This document shows, piece by piece, positions 1-9,023 of a stretch of DNA of 64,000 nucleotides. Made by a program: the position numbers and the translations under genes. The stretch comes from an uncultured Clostridia bacterium. Lineage in GTDB: Bacteria > Bacillota > Clostridia > TANB77 > CAG-508. Under the pieces are notes generated by a model. That model searched no databases. It was given only the letters and a program-made list of their open reading frames with translations, and was not told the origin of the DNA. Numbering within the stretch: the first letter of the stretch is position 1; the number at the start of each line of letters is the position of its first letter. The stretch covers positions 372,001-436,000 of the forward strand of contig OV788638.1 of assembly GCA_928721565.1 (NCBI GenBank). The letters run 5' to 3'.

Positions 1-1336
1 ATGCTTTTAATACTATTTCTGCACCTAATTTTTCTCCACCATTTAAAGATTCAGCTATTTTTTCTACTGATGGCATAATATTTACATATGTTGTTCCTCC
101 ACCAGCTACAATACCTTCTTCTACTGCTGCTTTTGTTGCAGATAGTGCATCTTCAATTCTTAGTTTTTTGTCTTTCATTTCTACTTCTGTTGCCGCACCA
201 ACTCCGATTACTGCAACTCCGCCAGCAATTTTAGCCAATCTCTCTTGCAAATTTTCTTTATCAAATTCACTCTTTGTTTCTTCTATTTGAGCTTTTATTT
301 GTTTTACCCTTGCTGAAATTTTTTCTTTATCTCCTGCGCCATCTACAATTATTGTATTTTCTTTTTGAACTTTTATTTGTTTTGCTCTTCCTAGTTGTTC
401 AATTTGTGTATCTTTTAATTCCATTCCAAGATCTTGTGATATAACTTCTCCACCTGTTAATATTGCCATATCTTCTAGCATTGCTTTTCTCTTATCTCCA
501 AATCCAGGTGCTTTAACTGCTACAACATTTAATACTCCTCTTAATTTGTTTAATATTAATGTTGATAATGCTTCACTTTCAATGTCATCACATACAATTA
601 CTAGTTTTCCTGATGATTGCATTAAGTTTTCTAGTAATGGTAGTATTTCTTGAATGTTACTTATTTTTCTGTCTGTTATTAATATATATGGATTGTCTAT
701 TATTGCTTCCATTTTTTCTGTATCTGTTACCATATATGGTGATACATATCCTTTATCAAATTGCATTCCTTCTACTACATTTAATTCTGTTTGTGATGTT
801 TTTGATTCTTCGATTGTTATTACACCATCTTTTGATACTTTTTCCATTGCATCTGCAATTAATTCTCCTACTTCTGCATTGTTTGCAGATATACTTGCAA
901 CTCTTGCTATGTCTTCTTTTCCATTTACTGGTGATGTTATGTTCTTTAATTCTGTAACAGCTCCATCTACAGCTTTTTCTATACCTCTTTTTATTGCCAT
1001 TGGGTCAGCTCCTGCTGCAACATTTTTTACACCTTCTTTTATCATTGCTTGTGCTAAAACTGTTGCTGTTGTAGTTCCATCTCCTGCAACATCATTTGTT
1101 TTTGTAGATACTTCTTTTACTAAGCGAGCTCCCATATTTTCAAACTTATCTTCTAATTCAATTTCTTTTGCTATTGTTACTCCATCATTTGTGATTAATG
1201 GAGCTCCATAACTTTTATCTAATACTACATTTCTTCCTTTTGGTCCTAATGTAACTTTTACTGTGTCTGCTAATTTATTGACACCTTCTAATAAAGATTT
1301 TCTTGCATCTTCTCCAAATTTAATTTGTTTTGCCAT
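1..1336 (-). CDS. groEL: GroEL chaperonin (60 kDa), C-terminus outside window
   Basis: GroEL forms the cytosolic double-ring chamber that folds proteins with GroES and ATP. The reading frame starts at the ATG at 1334-1336 (MAKQIKFGED) and stays open to base 2, giving about 445 of the usual ~540 residues; the missing C-terminus lies beyond the window. The ATP-site segment GDGTTTATV is visible near residue 87. It lies 23 bp downstream of groES on the same strand, so it is the second gene of a groESL operon controlled by the CIRCE element upstream of groES. The family call is certain. Confidence 0.98.
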   Translation of the reverse strand, partial: MAKQIKFGEDARKSLLEGVNKLADTVKVTLGPKGRNVVLDKSYGAPLITNDGVTIAKEIELEDKFENMGARLVKEVSTKTNDVAGDGTTTATVLAQAMIKEGVKNVAAGADPMAIKRGIEKAVDGAVTELKNITSPVNGKEDIARVASISANNAEVGELIADAMEKVSKDGVITIEESKTSQTELNVVEGMQFDKGYVSPYMVTDTEKMEAIIDNPYILITDRKISNIQEILPLLENLMQSSGKLVIVCDDIESEALSTLILNKLRGVLNVVAVKAPGFGDKRKAMLEDMAILTGGEVISQDLGMELKDTQIEQLGRAKQIKVQKENTIIVDGAGDKEKISARVKQIKAQIEETKSEFDKENLQERLAKIAGGVAVIGVGAATEVEMKDKKLRIEDALSATKAAVEEGIVAGGGTTYVNIMPSVEKIAESLNGGEKLGAEIVLKA

Positions 1337-1359
1337 ATTAATCATTCCTTTCTCTTAAA

Positions 1360-1641
1360 TTATTTTACTATAGCTAATATATCTTCTTCTCTTAAAATAA
1401 TGTAATCTTCACCTTCATATTTTACTTCTGTTCCTCCATATTTGCTGACTACTACATTATCTCCTTTTTTTACTTCCATTTCTTCTCTTTTTCCATCTAT
1501 TAATCTTCCAGGTCCTACTTCTATAACTTCTGCTATTTGTGGTTTCTCTTGTGCTGAACTTGCTAGGATTATTCCACTTTTTGTAGTTTCCTCACTTTCT
1601 TTCATTTTTACCAATACTCTATCTGCTAATGGTTTTATCAT
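1360..1641 (-). CDS. groES: GroES co-chaperonin (10 kDa)
   Basis: GroES caps the GroEL chamber. The protein is 93 residues, the normal family length, starting MIKPLADRV and ending EEDILAIVK; the mobile-loop region follows KMKESEETTKSGIIL. I chose the ATG at 1641 rather than an in-frame start 39 bases upstream because a clear AGGAGGT ribosome site sits just ahead of it, and because family members begin at this methionine. It is the first gene of the groESL operon. CIRCE lies about 30 bp upstream, so HrcA repression is expected. Confidence 0.98.
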   Translation of the reverse strand: MIKPLADRVLVKMKESEETTKSGIILASSAQEKPQIAEVIEVGPGRLIDGKREEMEVKKGDNVVVSKYGGTEVKYEGEDYIILREEDILAIVK

Positions 1642-1673
1642 AAATATTACCTCCTTATTTTTGCTAATTGTTA

Positions 1674-1730
1674 TTAGCACTCTTTTATATTGACTGCTAA
1701 TAATATATACCCATTTTTTCTCAATGTCAA
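1674..1730 (-). promoter_or_regulatory. groESL promoter with CIRCE operator
   Basis: On the minus strand a TTGACA (1725-1730), a 17-bp spacer and TATATT (1702-1707) form a sigma-A-type promoter. Just downstream, 1674-1700 reads TTAGCACTC-N9-GACTGCTAA, the CIRCE inverted repeat bound by HrcA, with one mismatch to the consensus right arm GAGTGCTAA. HrcA itself is not in this window. The position between promoter and start codon is the classical one for heat-shock repression. Confidence 0.92.
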
Positions 1731-1791
1731 TAGATTTATTTAATTTTCACAAAAAGTTCACATTCAACTTATTGTATTCATAAAAAATAAA

Positions 1792-1845
1792 TTTAGAACC
1801 AATTTGTTCTAAATGTTTGCTAATTGCATATATTTATGATATAAT
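1792..1845 (+). promoter_or_regulatory. Promoter with upstream inverted repeat for the 1896 gene
   Basis: TTGCTA (1817-1822), a 17-bp spacer and TATAAT (1840-1845) make a plausible promoter reading to the right. Immediately upstream lies a perfect 8-bp inverted repeat, TTTAGAAC-CAATTT-GTTCTAAA (1792-1813), which could be an operator. No candidate regulator can be named. Confidence 0.6.
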
Positions 1846-1895
1846 CCATGTTACAATGTAATTTGCACAAAGAAATTCTAAGGAGGTAAACGCAA

Positions 1896-2810
1896 ATGGG
1901 AATAGCTATTCGGGAATTTGAATTAGCAATGGAAGCGCTAAACGCTGAACCGCTTCCAAAAAAGGAAATACAACATGGTATGTGGGTACCATGTTTCAAG
2001 GTTGGTGATGTTTCTTTAGTTCATTCAGGAACGGATTTTGTTTTCCAAATGGGGAACAATAGAACTATTGAAATCATGCAAAAAGCAAAAGCAGAATTAG
2101 GTCAAAATCAAAATGATCTTGTTCATCGGAATGAAATTCGCTCTATTCGTGGCTTATTTACACTAGTGTTGATGCTAGAAAATAAATATAGTAAAGAATC
2201 TGTAGAAAAACTCATTGATGAAACTGTTACTAGACTTTTAAACACACCTATGTTAAAAACTTATTTAGAAAAGCATTATACTGGAATAAACTTAAAAAAT
2301 GCAGATACTTTATATAATTTGCTTCAAGAGTATGATAAAATTATAAATCCATTTTCTTGTGAGTCATCACAAAAAAATCCTGCAAGTTATATAGATAAGA
2401 TAGCTATTAGTTTTTCTTTTAATGATAATTTATTAGAAAAACCTAATTTTACCTTTTCATTATCTAGTATGGAGTCAACTGTAGAATTTATTTATTCCCC
2501 AGCAAGTTTAACTTATTATGCTGAATATTTAAACGATGAAAAGCAGGAAACATTTAATGGTTATACTTCATTTGATCATTATTATATTACTAGTAATGAT
2601 AATTCTGATGAGATTATAACTCTTAATGTTAATGACTTTAATTCTTCGAATTTATGTTTAAATATTAGTTTAAAAACAGGGCTCGCATGGGAATCTGAAG
2701 GAATAACTGCTAAGCCAGTAACAGAAGAACAATTAGATTTTGTAATATATCATCTAAAAAAGTGTATTTCTAGAATTAAAAATACCATTACAAACAAAAT
2801 AATTATTTAA
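1896..2810 (+). CDS. Hypothetical protein, 304 aa
   Basis: I do not recognise this protein. It starts MGIAIREFELAMEALN after a strong AAGGAGGT site and has its own promoter and a downstream terminator shared with pyrG, so it is a monocistronic unit transcribed divergently from groESL. There is no signal peptide or membrane segment. The N-terminal ~75 residues look globular, a helical stretch covers about 80-150, and the rest is rich in aromatic residues, Asn and Ser, suggesting beta structure. The only plus-strand gene in the first 8 kb, it may be accessory. No function can be assigned. Confidence 0.75.
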   Translation: MGIAIREFELAMEALNAEPLPKKEIQHGMWVPCFKVGDVSLVHSGTDFVFQMGNNRTIEIMQKAKAELGQNQNDLVHRNEIRSIRGLFTLVLMLENKYSKESVEKLIDETVTRLLNTPMLKTYLEKHYTGINLKNADTLYNLLQEYDKIINPFSCESSQKNPASYIDKIAISFSFNDNLLEKPNFTFSLSSMESTVEFIYSPASLTYYAEYLNDEKQETFNGYTSFDHYYITSNDNSDEIITLNVNDFNSSNLCLNISLKTGLAWESEGITAKPVTEEQLDFVIYHLKKCISRIKNTITNKIII

Positions 2811-2833
2811 CTTCCTGTATCGCAGAATTACAA

Positions 2834-2859
2834 AAAGGCACCCTACATAGGGTGCCTTT
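2834..2859. terminator. Bidirectional intrinsic terminator
   Basis: A perfect 10-bp stem (AAAGGCACCC / GGGTGCCTTT) with a 6-base loop sits between the convergent 1896 gene and pyrG. The T-run is stronger on the minus strand, so it mainly ends pyrG. Confidence 0.85.
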
Positions 2860-2862
2860 CTA

Positions 2863-4464
2863 CTATCTTATTTCTTTTGCAGCTTTTACTAATCCAACAA
2901 ATAATGGTGCTGGTTTATTAGGTCTTGATTTTAATTCTGGATGGAATTGTCCTGCTATAAAATATGGATGTTCTCTATATTCCACAATTTCAACTAATTT
3001 TCCATCTGGAGAAGTTCCAGAACATATTAGTCCCGCTTCCTCTAATCTTTCTTTATACTCATTATTATATTCATATCTATGTCTATGTCTTTCTGAAATT
3101 TCCTCTGTTCCATATAATTCCTTAGCTAAAGTTCCATCTTTTAATATACATGGATATGCTCCTAAACGCATTGTTCCACCTTTTTTATCTACTCCAATTT
3201 GTTCATCCATAATATGAATTACTGGATTTTTTGTAGTTTCGCTAAATTCTGCTGAATTAGCATCTTTTAGCCCTAATACATTTCTTGCAAATTCTACAAC
3301 AGCCATTTGCATACCTAAACATATTCCTAAAAATGGTATATTGCTTTCTCTTGCATATTTTATTGTCTCTATCTTTCCTTCAATTCCTCTATTACCAAAG
3401 CCTCCTGGAACTATTATTCCTTGAAGTCCTTTCATCTTTTCTGCTACATTTTCTCTATTTATTGTTTCACAATCGATTAATTTAATATTTATTTTTACAT
3501 GGTTTGCAAAACCTGCATGATGTAAACTTTCTATTACTGATAAATATGAATCTTCTAATTTAATATACTTTCCTACAATTGCAATATTTACAGCTTCATC
3601 TCCTATTTTTCTTACATTGTCAATCATTTTTTGCCATTCTGAATTATCTGGTACATATCTATCTAATCTCATATGATTACATACTTCTCTTGCTAGTCCT
3701 TCTTCTTCAAGCATTAGAGGCACAGCATATAAATTGTCTGCTGTTTTATTTTGAATTACACTGCTTTTTCTTACATTACAAAATAGTGCTAATTTTTCTC
3801 TTATTGTATCTGGAATATCTTGTTCTGTTCTGCATACTAAAATATTAGGTTGAATTCCTAAGCTTTGTAATTCTTTTACTGAGTGTTGTGTTGGTTTTGA
3901 TTTTATTTCATTTGAACCAAATATGTATGGTAATAGTGTTACATGAATATACACAACATCTTCTGGATTTTTTTCAAGTCCTACTTGACGTATTGCTTCT
4001 ATTATTGATAGTCCTTCTATATCTCCTACTGTTCCTCCAACTTCTGTTATTACTATATCTGTGTCTGTGTTTTCAAAACTATAGATTTTTTCTTTTATTT
4101 CATTTGTTATATGTGGTATTACTTGTACGGTTTTTCCTAAATAATCTCCTCTTCTTTCTTTTTCTATAACACTTGAATATATTTTTCCCATTGTTACACT
4201 TGAGTTTTTTGTTAGGTTTTCATCTATAAATCTTTCATAATGTCCTAAGTCTAAGTCTGTTTCTGCTCCATCATCTGTTACAAATACTTCTCCATGTTCA
4301 TATGGGCTCATTGTTCCTGGGTCTACATTTATATATGGGTCAAATTTTTGTATTGTTACTTTGTACCCTCTGTTTTTTAATAGTCTTCCTAATGATGCTG
4401 CTGTTATTCCTTTTCCTAGTCCTGATACTACTCCTCCTGTTACAAATACATATTTTGTGTTCAT
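2863..4464 (-). CDS. pyrG: CTP synthase
   Basis: CTP synthase aminates UTP to CTP with ATP and glutamine in the cytosol. At 533 residues it has the full length. The synthase domain begins MNTKYVFVTGGVVSGLGKG (phosphate-binding SGLGKG at 14-19). The class I glutaminase domain occupies about 290-533, with nucleophile Cys382 in GICLGMQ, an oxyanion segment PGGFGNRG near 353-360, and FHPE near the C-terminus. It stands as a single gene between terminators. Confidence 0.98.
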   Translation of the reverse strand: MNTKYVFVTGGVVSGLGKGITAASLGRLLKNRGYKVTIQKFDPYINVDPGTMSPYEHGEVFVTDDGAETDLDLGHYERFIDENLTKNSSVTMGKIYSSVIEKERRGDYLGKTVQVIPHITNEIKEKIYSFENTDTDIVITEVGGTVGDIEGLSIIEAIRQVGLEKNPEDVVYIHVTLLPYIFGSNEIKSKPTQHSVKELQSLGIQPNILVCRTEQDIPDTIREKLALFCNVRKSSVIQNKTADNLYAVPLMLEEEGLAREVCNHMRLDRYVPDNSEWQKMIDNVRKIGDEAVNIAIVGKYIKLEDSYLSVIESLHHAGFANHVKINIKLIDCETINRENVAEKMKGLQGIIVPGGFGNRGIEGKIETIKYARESNIPFLGICLGMQMAVVEFARNVLGLKDANSAEFSETTKNPVIHIMDEQIGVDKKGGTMRLGAYPCILKDGTLAKELYGTEEISERHRHRYEYNNEYKERLEEAGLICSGTSPDGKLVEIVEYREHPYFIAGQFHPELKSRPNKPAPLFVGLVKAAKEIR

Positions 4465-4621
4465 TTTTTCCTCCTATTTACCTCTTTTGCAATAAAACAA
4501 AAAAATAGATTAAAATAAAAACTGCAAATTAGGTTTTTTTTTAATCTACTTTTTTATATTAACATTTTTTCTCTTAATTGTCAACTATTTTGCTAATATA
4601 GTCAGCTTCTTTTGTTTTCTT

Positions 4622-5041
4622 CTATTCTCCAATTGGAATATATTTTTTCTCTTCAATTCTCTTTTCTGGTTCCTTTGGAAATTCTATTGTTAGAATACCA
4701 TTTTTAAAGTTTGCTTTTATGTCTTCTTCATTTACATTCTCTCCAACATAGTAGCTTCTTGAACACATTCCAGAAAATCTTTCTCTCTTTAAGTATTTAG
4801 CATGTTTATCTTCTTTTTCCTCATTTTTTTCTGCTGATACTGTCAAATAACCTTCATGTAATTCTATTTTTATATCTTCTTTGTCATATCCTGGTATATC
4901 AATTTCTAAAAAGTATTTTCCGTCTTTTTCTTTTAAATCGGTTTTCATTAATTTACTTTCTTTTTCTGTGAAAAATGCATCAGGTAAAACCTCATCCCAA
5001 AAATCTAATCCATTTCCATTTCTTCTTGGTATCATCATCAT
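4622..5041 (-). CDS. Hsp20/alpha-crystallin small heat-shock protein
   Basis: Small heat-shock proteins hold unfolding proteins in a refoldable state. This one has 139 residues: a short N-terminal arm, an alpha-crystallin domain from about 38 to 130 (ending in FKNGILTIEFPKEPE, the usual GxLTIxxPK strand), and a C-terminal tail with IPI, the I-x-I-type anchoring motif (KKYIPIGE). Three ATG codons stand in a row at the start; the first is about 9 bases from AGGAGG. It is transcribed alone from a promoter carrying CIRCE, so it is probably in the HrcA regulon with groESL. Confidence 0.95.
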   Translation of the reverse strand: MMMIPRRNGNGLDFWDEVLPDAFFTEKESKLMKTDLKEKDGKYFLEIDIPGYDKEDIKIELHEGYLTVSAEKNEEKEDKHAKYLKRERFSGMCSRSYYVGENVNEEDIKANFKNGILTIEFPKEPEKRIEEKKYIPIGE

Positions 5042-5136
5042 AATACATTACCTCCTTATATTTTATGTGTTGACACCTTTTTCGGTAGCACATATAAATA
5101 GTATTGATATATTTATTTTTTCCTATTTACATTTTT

Positions 5137-5178
5137 ATTATACCACCATTTTTAGCATTGTCAATAGTAGAGTGCTAA
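5137..5178 (-). promoter_or_regulatory. hsp20 promoter overlapped by a CIRCE-like operator
   Basis: On the minus strand TTGACA (5159-5164), a 16-bp spacer and TATAAT (5137-5142) form a near-consensus promoter. The segment 5152-5178 reads TTAGCATTG-N9-GAGTGCTAA: one perfect CIRCE arm and one with two mismatches. The operator covers the -35 box, so a bound HrcA dimer would block RNA polymerase directly. Confidence 0.82.
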
Positions 5179-5213
5179 ATTTCACAAAACTTTCACAAAT
5201 AAAAAAACTGCCA

Positions 5214-5756
5214 TTATTGACAGTTTTTCTTAAATTTAAATTGTATTGCATACATTACCAAAGAAAATATTGTTGCAAGTATTGCTAAATAATATAAATA
5301 CAAATCTATTCTAAATGAAATATTAAAATGGAATTGATTTATAAGCAATGAGCATACTATTGCCAAATAAAACAATACTGTGGCAAGTTTTCCATACCAT
5401 TTACTATATACAACTACATCTTCTTTTTTGTACATCAATGATGCTGATATAATCATAACACATTCTTTAATAAATACTATCGCAAATATCCACCAAGGCA
5501 AAATCTTTAATATTGCAAGTGATAATAATAAAGACATTTGAGTAAGTTTATCTGCAAGAGGATCTATTAGCTTTCCTATATCAGTAATATAATTATATTT
5601 TCTAGCAATATATCCATCTAATATGTCTGTTATTGCTGAAATTGTAAATATTATTATTGTTGCTAAAAAGTCCTCATTTACTACAGATGTAAATATAAAT
5701 GGTATTAATATAAAACGTATAATTGTTAGAATATTTGGTATATTTTCTTTTTTCAT
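5214..5756 (-). CDS. pgsA: CDP-diacylglycerol-glycerol-3-phosphate 3-phosphatidyltransferase
   Basis: This membrane enzyme makes phosphatidylglycerophosphate, the first step to phosphatidylglycerol. The CDP-alcohol phosphotransferase signature DG(x)2AR(x)8G(x)3D(x)3D is complete, beginning at about Asp47, and several hydrophobic helices follow. I chose the ATG at 5756 (MKKENIPN, 180 aa): AAAGGA lies 10 bases upstream. A TTG 18 bases further upstream overlaps that ribosome site and is unlikely. It starts 20 bp after clpE on the same strand, so the two are probably co-transcribed. Confidence 0.95.
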   Translation of the reverse strand: MKKENIPNILTIIRFILIPFIFTSVVNEDFLATIIIFTISAITDILDGYIARKYNYITDIGKLIDPLADKLTQMSLLLSLAILKILPWWIFAIVFIKECVMIISASLMYKKEDVVVYSKWYGKLATVLFYLAIVCSLLINQFHFNISFRIDLYLYYLAILATIFSLVMYAIQFKFKKNCQ

Positions 5757-5776
5757 TAATTTATTTCCTTTCAAGA

Positions 5777-8158
5777 CTAATTTACATCAAACTTTAAATT
5801 TTCATTTTCAAGATTTACTGTAATGTTTTGTCCTTCATGTACTTCGTTTCTTAAAATCATTTCAGATATTTCGTCTTCAACATATCTTTGGATTGCTCTT
5901 CTTAGTGGACGCGCACCAAATTTTAGGTTTGTTCCTTTTTCAAGTATATATTCTTTAGCAGATTCTGAAACTTCTAAAGTCATATTTTTTTCTGCTAAAG
6001 CTTTTTTAGTATCTTTAAGCATTAATTCTACAATTTGTATTAATTCTGGTTTTGTCAATGAATCAAATACAATTATTTCATCTATTCTGTTTAAAAACTC
6101 TGGTCTAAATACTTGTTTTAAATTTTCTTCAATTTTGCTTGTATCCACAGTTTGCTTAGCAAAACCTATTGAATTATTATTTAAGTTAGAACCAGCATTT
6201 GATGTCATTATTATTATTGTATTTTGGAAGCTTACTGTGTTTCCTTGTGAATCTGTAAGTTTTCCATCATCAAGTACTTGAAGTAGTATGTTAAACACAT
6301 CTGGATGTGCTTTTTCAATTTCATCTAATAATATTATTGAATATGGTTTTCTCTTTACCTTTTCTGTAAGTTGCCCTGCATCTTCATATCCTACATATCC
6401 TGGAGGTGCCCCTATCAACTTAGCTGTTGAGTGACTTTCCATATATTCAGACATGTCAACTCTGATTATTGAATCCTCTGACCCAAACATTTCATATGCT
6501 AGACTTTTGGCTAATTCTGTTTTTCCCACACCTGTTGGTCCAACAAATATAAATGATGGTGGTCTTTTTGTACTCTGTAATCCTGCACGATTTCTTCTTA
6601 TTGCACGTGATACTGCACTTACTGCTTTATCTTGCCCAATTACTCTTGTATGGAGATTTGTTTCTAAGTTCAATAATTTTTGTGTTTCTGCTTCTGTTAT
6701 TTTTTTAACTGGAATTTTAGTCCAACTTTCAATTACCTGTGCTATGTCTTGTGTTGTAAGATTTTTTAATTGAATTGTACTATTTAATTGATCTATTTCT
6801 TCTATTAATCTACATTCCTTTGTTTTTAAATCTGCAGCTTTTTGATAATCTTCTGTCGAATCAGCTTGTGCTGCATTTTCTTTTTGGGCTTGAACTTCTG
6901 CTAATTCTTGTTTTAGCATTTCTAATCTAAATAGCTCTTTATTTTCTAAGTTTATTCTTGAGCAAGCTTCATCAAGTATATCAATTGCTTTGTCTGGTAA
7001 AAATCTATCATGTATATATTTTTCTGACATTACAACTGTTTGTTTAATTATGTCATTAGAAATTTTTACTTTATGATATTCTTCATAATATTTTTTTATT
7101 CCTTCTAGAATTTTTATAGATTCGTCAACATTAGGTTCTTCCACTAATACTTGTTGGAATCTTCTTTCTAATGCTGAGTCTTTTTCTATATATTTTCTGT
7201 ATTCTTTTAGTGTTGTTGTTCCTATTAGTTGGATTTCTCCATTTGATAATGATGGTTTTAAAATATTTGCTGCATTCATTGAGTGTTCTCCATCACCTGC
7301 TCCTATGATGTTATGAATTTCGTCTATTACTAGAATTATATTTCCAAATTCTTTACATTCTTCAATTATCCCTTTCATACGAGCTTCAAATTGTCCTCTA
7401 AATTGAGTTCCTGCAACAACTGCTGTCATGTCTAATAAATATACTTCTTTATTTAACAATTTAGCAGGTACATTGTTATTAGCTATTTTGATAGCTAGAC
7501 CTTGTGCTATTGCAGTTTTACCAACACCTGGTTCTCCTATTAAACATGGATTATTTTTTGTACGTCTATTTAATATTTGTATTACTCTTTGAATTTCCTT
7601 ATCACGTCCAATTACCATATCAAGTTCATTATTTTTAGCTTTTTGTGTAAGGTTTGTTCCATAAGTATCTAAATATTTTTTCTTCTTTTTAGTTGGTTTC
7701 TTTTCTACTTTTACTTTTTGTCTTCCATTACCTGTAGATTCCTCTTCACCACTTACTTGTTTTCTTGGAACTATACTAGCAAATATTGAACCAATTGGAA
7801 TTCCTAATGGATTTGCCCCATTTTCTTCTCCATCTTCTTCATCATATTCTTCTAAATCCTCTGGATCAAAATCTTCCATTCCTTCCAAATTTTCAAGCTT
7901 TAAATTTGAAGACAAATCTTTAAATAACCCTTCTAATTGTTTTGACATAGCTGACATATCTATATTATTCAATGGTGGCACATTATTATTTTGATTATTA
8001 TTATTGTTCTGATTTTTATTAGATGTTGTTTTTTCAGGAACATCAATGCCTCTTTTTATAGCACAATCACGACATAACCCTTCCATAGATGATACACCAT
8101 TCTCTATTTTATTTATAAAAATTTCTGCATTATTCTTATTGCAATCTGAACATAACAT
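5777..8158 (-). CDS. clpE: ClpE-type Clp ATPase with N-terminal zinc finger
   Basis: An HSP100 unfoldase that would feed substrates to ClpP. The 793 residues comprise a treble-clef zinc finger (Cys3-x2-Cys6 and Cys29-x2-Cys32), an Asn-rich and then acidic linker to about 165, AAA+ domain 1 with Walker A GEPGVGKT and Walker B VIDEIHN, a UVR/M-type coiled region, and AAA+ domain 2 with GPTGVGKT and LLDEIEK. Zinc finger plus two AAA+ domains without the ClpC N-terminal repeat is the ClpE arrangement. No ctsR or mcsB is adjacent. A TTGACT-17-TATGAT promoter and a TCCCAAA/TTTGGGA inverted repeat lie just upstream (about 8200-8250). Confidence 0.93.
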   Translation of the reverse strand: MLCSDCNKNNAEIFINKIENGVSSMEGLCRDCAIKRGIDVPEKTTSNKNQNNNNNQNNNVPPLNNIDMSAMSKQLEGLFKDLSSNLKLENLEGMEDFDPEDLEEYDEEDGEENGANPLGIPIGSIFASIVPRKQVSGEEESTGNGRQKVKVEKKPTKKKKKYLDTYGTNLTQKAKNNELDMVIGRDKEIQRVIQILNRRTKNNPCLIGEPGVGKTAIAQGLAIKIANNNVPAKLLNKEVYLLDMTAVVAGTQFRGQFEARMKGIIEECKEFGNIILVIDEIHNIIGAGDGEHSMNAANILKPSLSNGEIQLIGTTTLKEYRKYIEKDSALERRFQQVLVEEPNVDESIKILEGIKKYYEEYHKVKISNDIIKQTVVMSEKYIHDRFLPDKAIDILDEACSRINLENKELFRLEMLKQELAEVQAQKENAAQADSTEDYQKAADLKTKECRLIEEIDQLNSTIQLKNLTTQDIAQVIESWTKIPVKKITEAETQKLLNLETNLHTRVIGQDKAVSAVSRAIRRNRAGLQSTKRPPSFIFVGPTGVGKTELAKSLAYEMFGSEDSIIRVDMSEYMESHSTAKLIGAPPGYVGYEDAGQLTEKVKRKPYSIILLDEIEKAHPDVFNILLQVLDDGKLTDSQGNTVSFQNTIIIMTSNAGSNLNNNSIGFAKQTVDTSKIEENLKQVFRPEFLNRIDEIIVFDSLTKPELIQIVELMLKDTKKALAEKNMTLEVSESAKEYILEKGTNLKFGARPLRRAIQRYVEDEISEMILRNEVHEGQNITVNLENENLKFDVN

Positions 8159-8338
8159 ATATTAATTTTCCTCTTTTCTTTAATTTAATATTATATATCA
8201 TACATTAATTTTCCCAAATAGTCAATAGAAAATGCATTTTGGGACTAGACAAAAAATTAATTTTGTGTTAAGATATTTAAGATGTTAAGCAACTAGCAAA
8301 AACACACATTAAATTTTATGCAAAAACAAATAAAAAAT

Positions 8339-8421
8339 GCCCGAATGGCGGAACTGGCAGACGCACACGACTCAAAATCGTGCGGGAAACCATGTGGGTT
8401 CGAGTCCCACTTTGGGCACCA
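8339..8421 (+). tRNA. tRNA-Leu (anticodon CAA)
   Basis: An 83-nt cloverleaf: acceptor GCCCGAA pairs with TTTGGGC, the anticodon loop CTCAAAA carries CAA, there is a long variable arm as expected for Leu, the T-arm is GTGGG-TTCGAGT-CCCAC, and CCA is encoded. The last 18 bases of the gene are the repeated tail of the tandem array that follows, so this is the anchoring tRNA of the accessory region. Confidence 0.97.
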
Positions 8422-8924
8422 GAATAAAAATGTAGCAAAAGCTACATTTTTTTATTTTAATCTAATTGTGGGACTCGAAAAGGAGGTTGCCAAGTTTCGA
8501 GCAGGTCTGGGGCCTGCCGAAACGAAGGTAAAAATAATCTTGTAGATTATTTTTCCGACGCGGGTTGTACAGTCCCACTTTGGGCACCAGAATAAAAATG
8601 TAGCAAAAGCTACATTTTTTTATTTTAATCTAATTGTGGGACTCGAAAAGGAGGTTGCCAAGTTTCGAGCAGGTCTGGGGCCTGCCGAAACGAAGGTAAA
8701 AATAATCTTGTAGATTATTTTTCCGACGCGGGTTGTACAGTCCCACTTTGGGCACCAGAATAAAAATGTAGCAAAAGCTACATTTTTTTATTTTAATCTA
8801 ATTGTGGGACTCGAAAAGGAGGTTGCCGAGTTTCGAGCAGGTCTGGGGCCTGCCGAAACAAAGGTAAAAATAATCTTGTAGATTATTTTTCCGACGCGGG
8901 TTGTACAGTCCCACTTTGGGCACC
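8421..8924. repeat. Three tandem 168-bp repeats carrying the tRNA-Leu 3' end
   Basis: Units at 8421-8588, 8589-8756 and 8757-8924. The first two are identical; the third differs at two bases. Each starts with the tRNA terminator hairpin (AAATGTAGC / GCTACATTT plus T-run, 8428-8453 in unit 1). It then has a segment closed by GTGGGACT / AGTCCCAC (8468-8475 with 8571-8578) that contains three hairpins, and it ends AGTCCCACTTTGGGCACC, identical to the 3' 18 bases of the tRNA gene. GTGGGACTCGAA at 8468 is the inverse of the tRNA T-arm. The structure suggests repeated use of the tRNA end as an attachment site or slippage between the 18-bp identities. Confidence 0.95.
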
Positions 8925-9023
8925 AAAGGATAATATCGTCGCACCAGACGAAAACCAAGAAATCAACTGTAAAAGGTTGATTTTTTTGTTGCCTTTATAT
9001 TGTAAAAGGAAGGATGGTGTGAT

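Noticed and set aside
559..1211. Two overlapping ORFs of 132 and 185 codons on the plus strand opposite groEL
   Set aside because: They are mirror frames of a conserved gene in AT-rich DNA, low-complexity (Leu/Ser/Phe), without ribosome sites. The same applies to the other ORFs lying opposite pyrG, clpE, the P-type ATPases, hslO and the amylase.
8318..8545. 75-codon ORF running through tRNA-Leu and the first repeat
   Set aside because: It translates the tRNA gene and a structured repeat; there is no ribosome site.
8421..8924. CRISPR array
   Set aside because: The 168-bp units are contiguous with no spacers and no cas genes are present.
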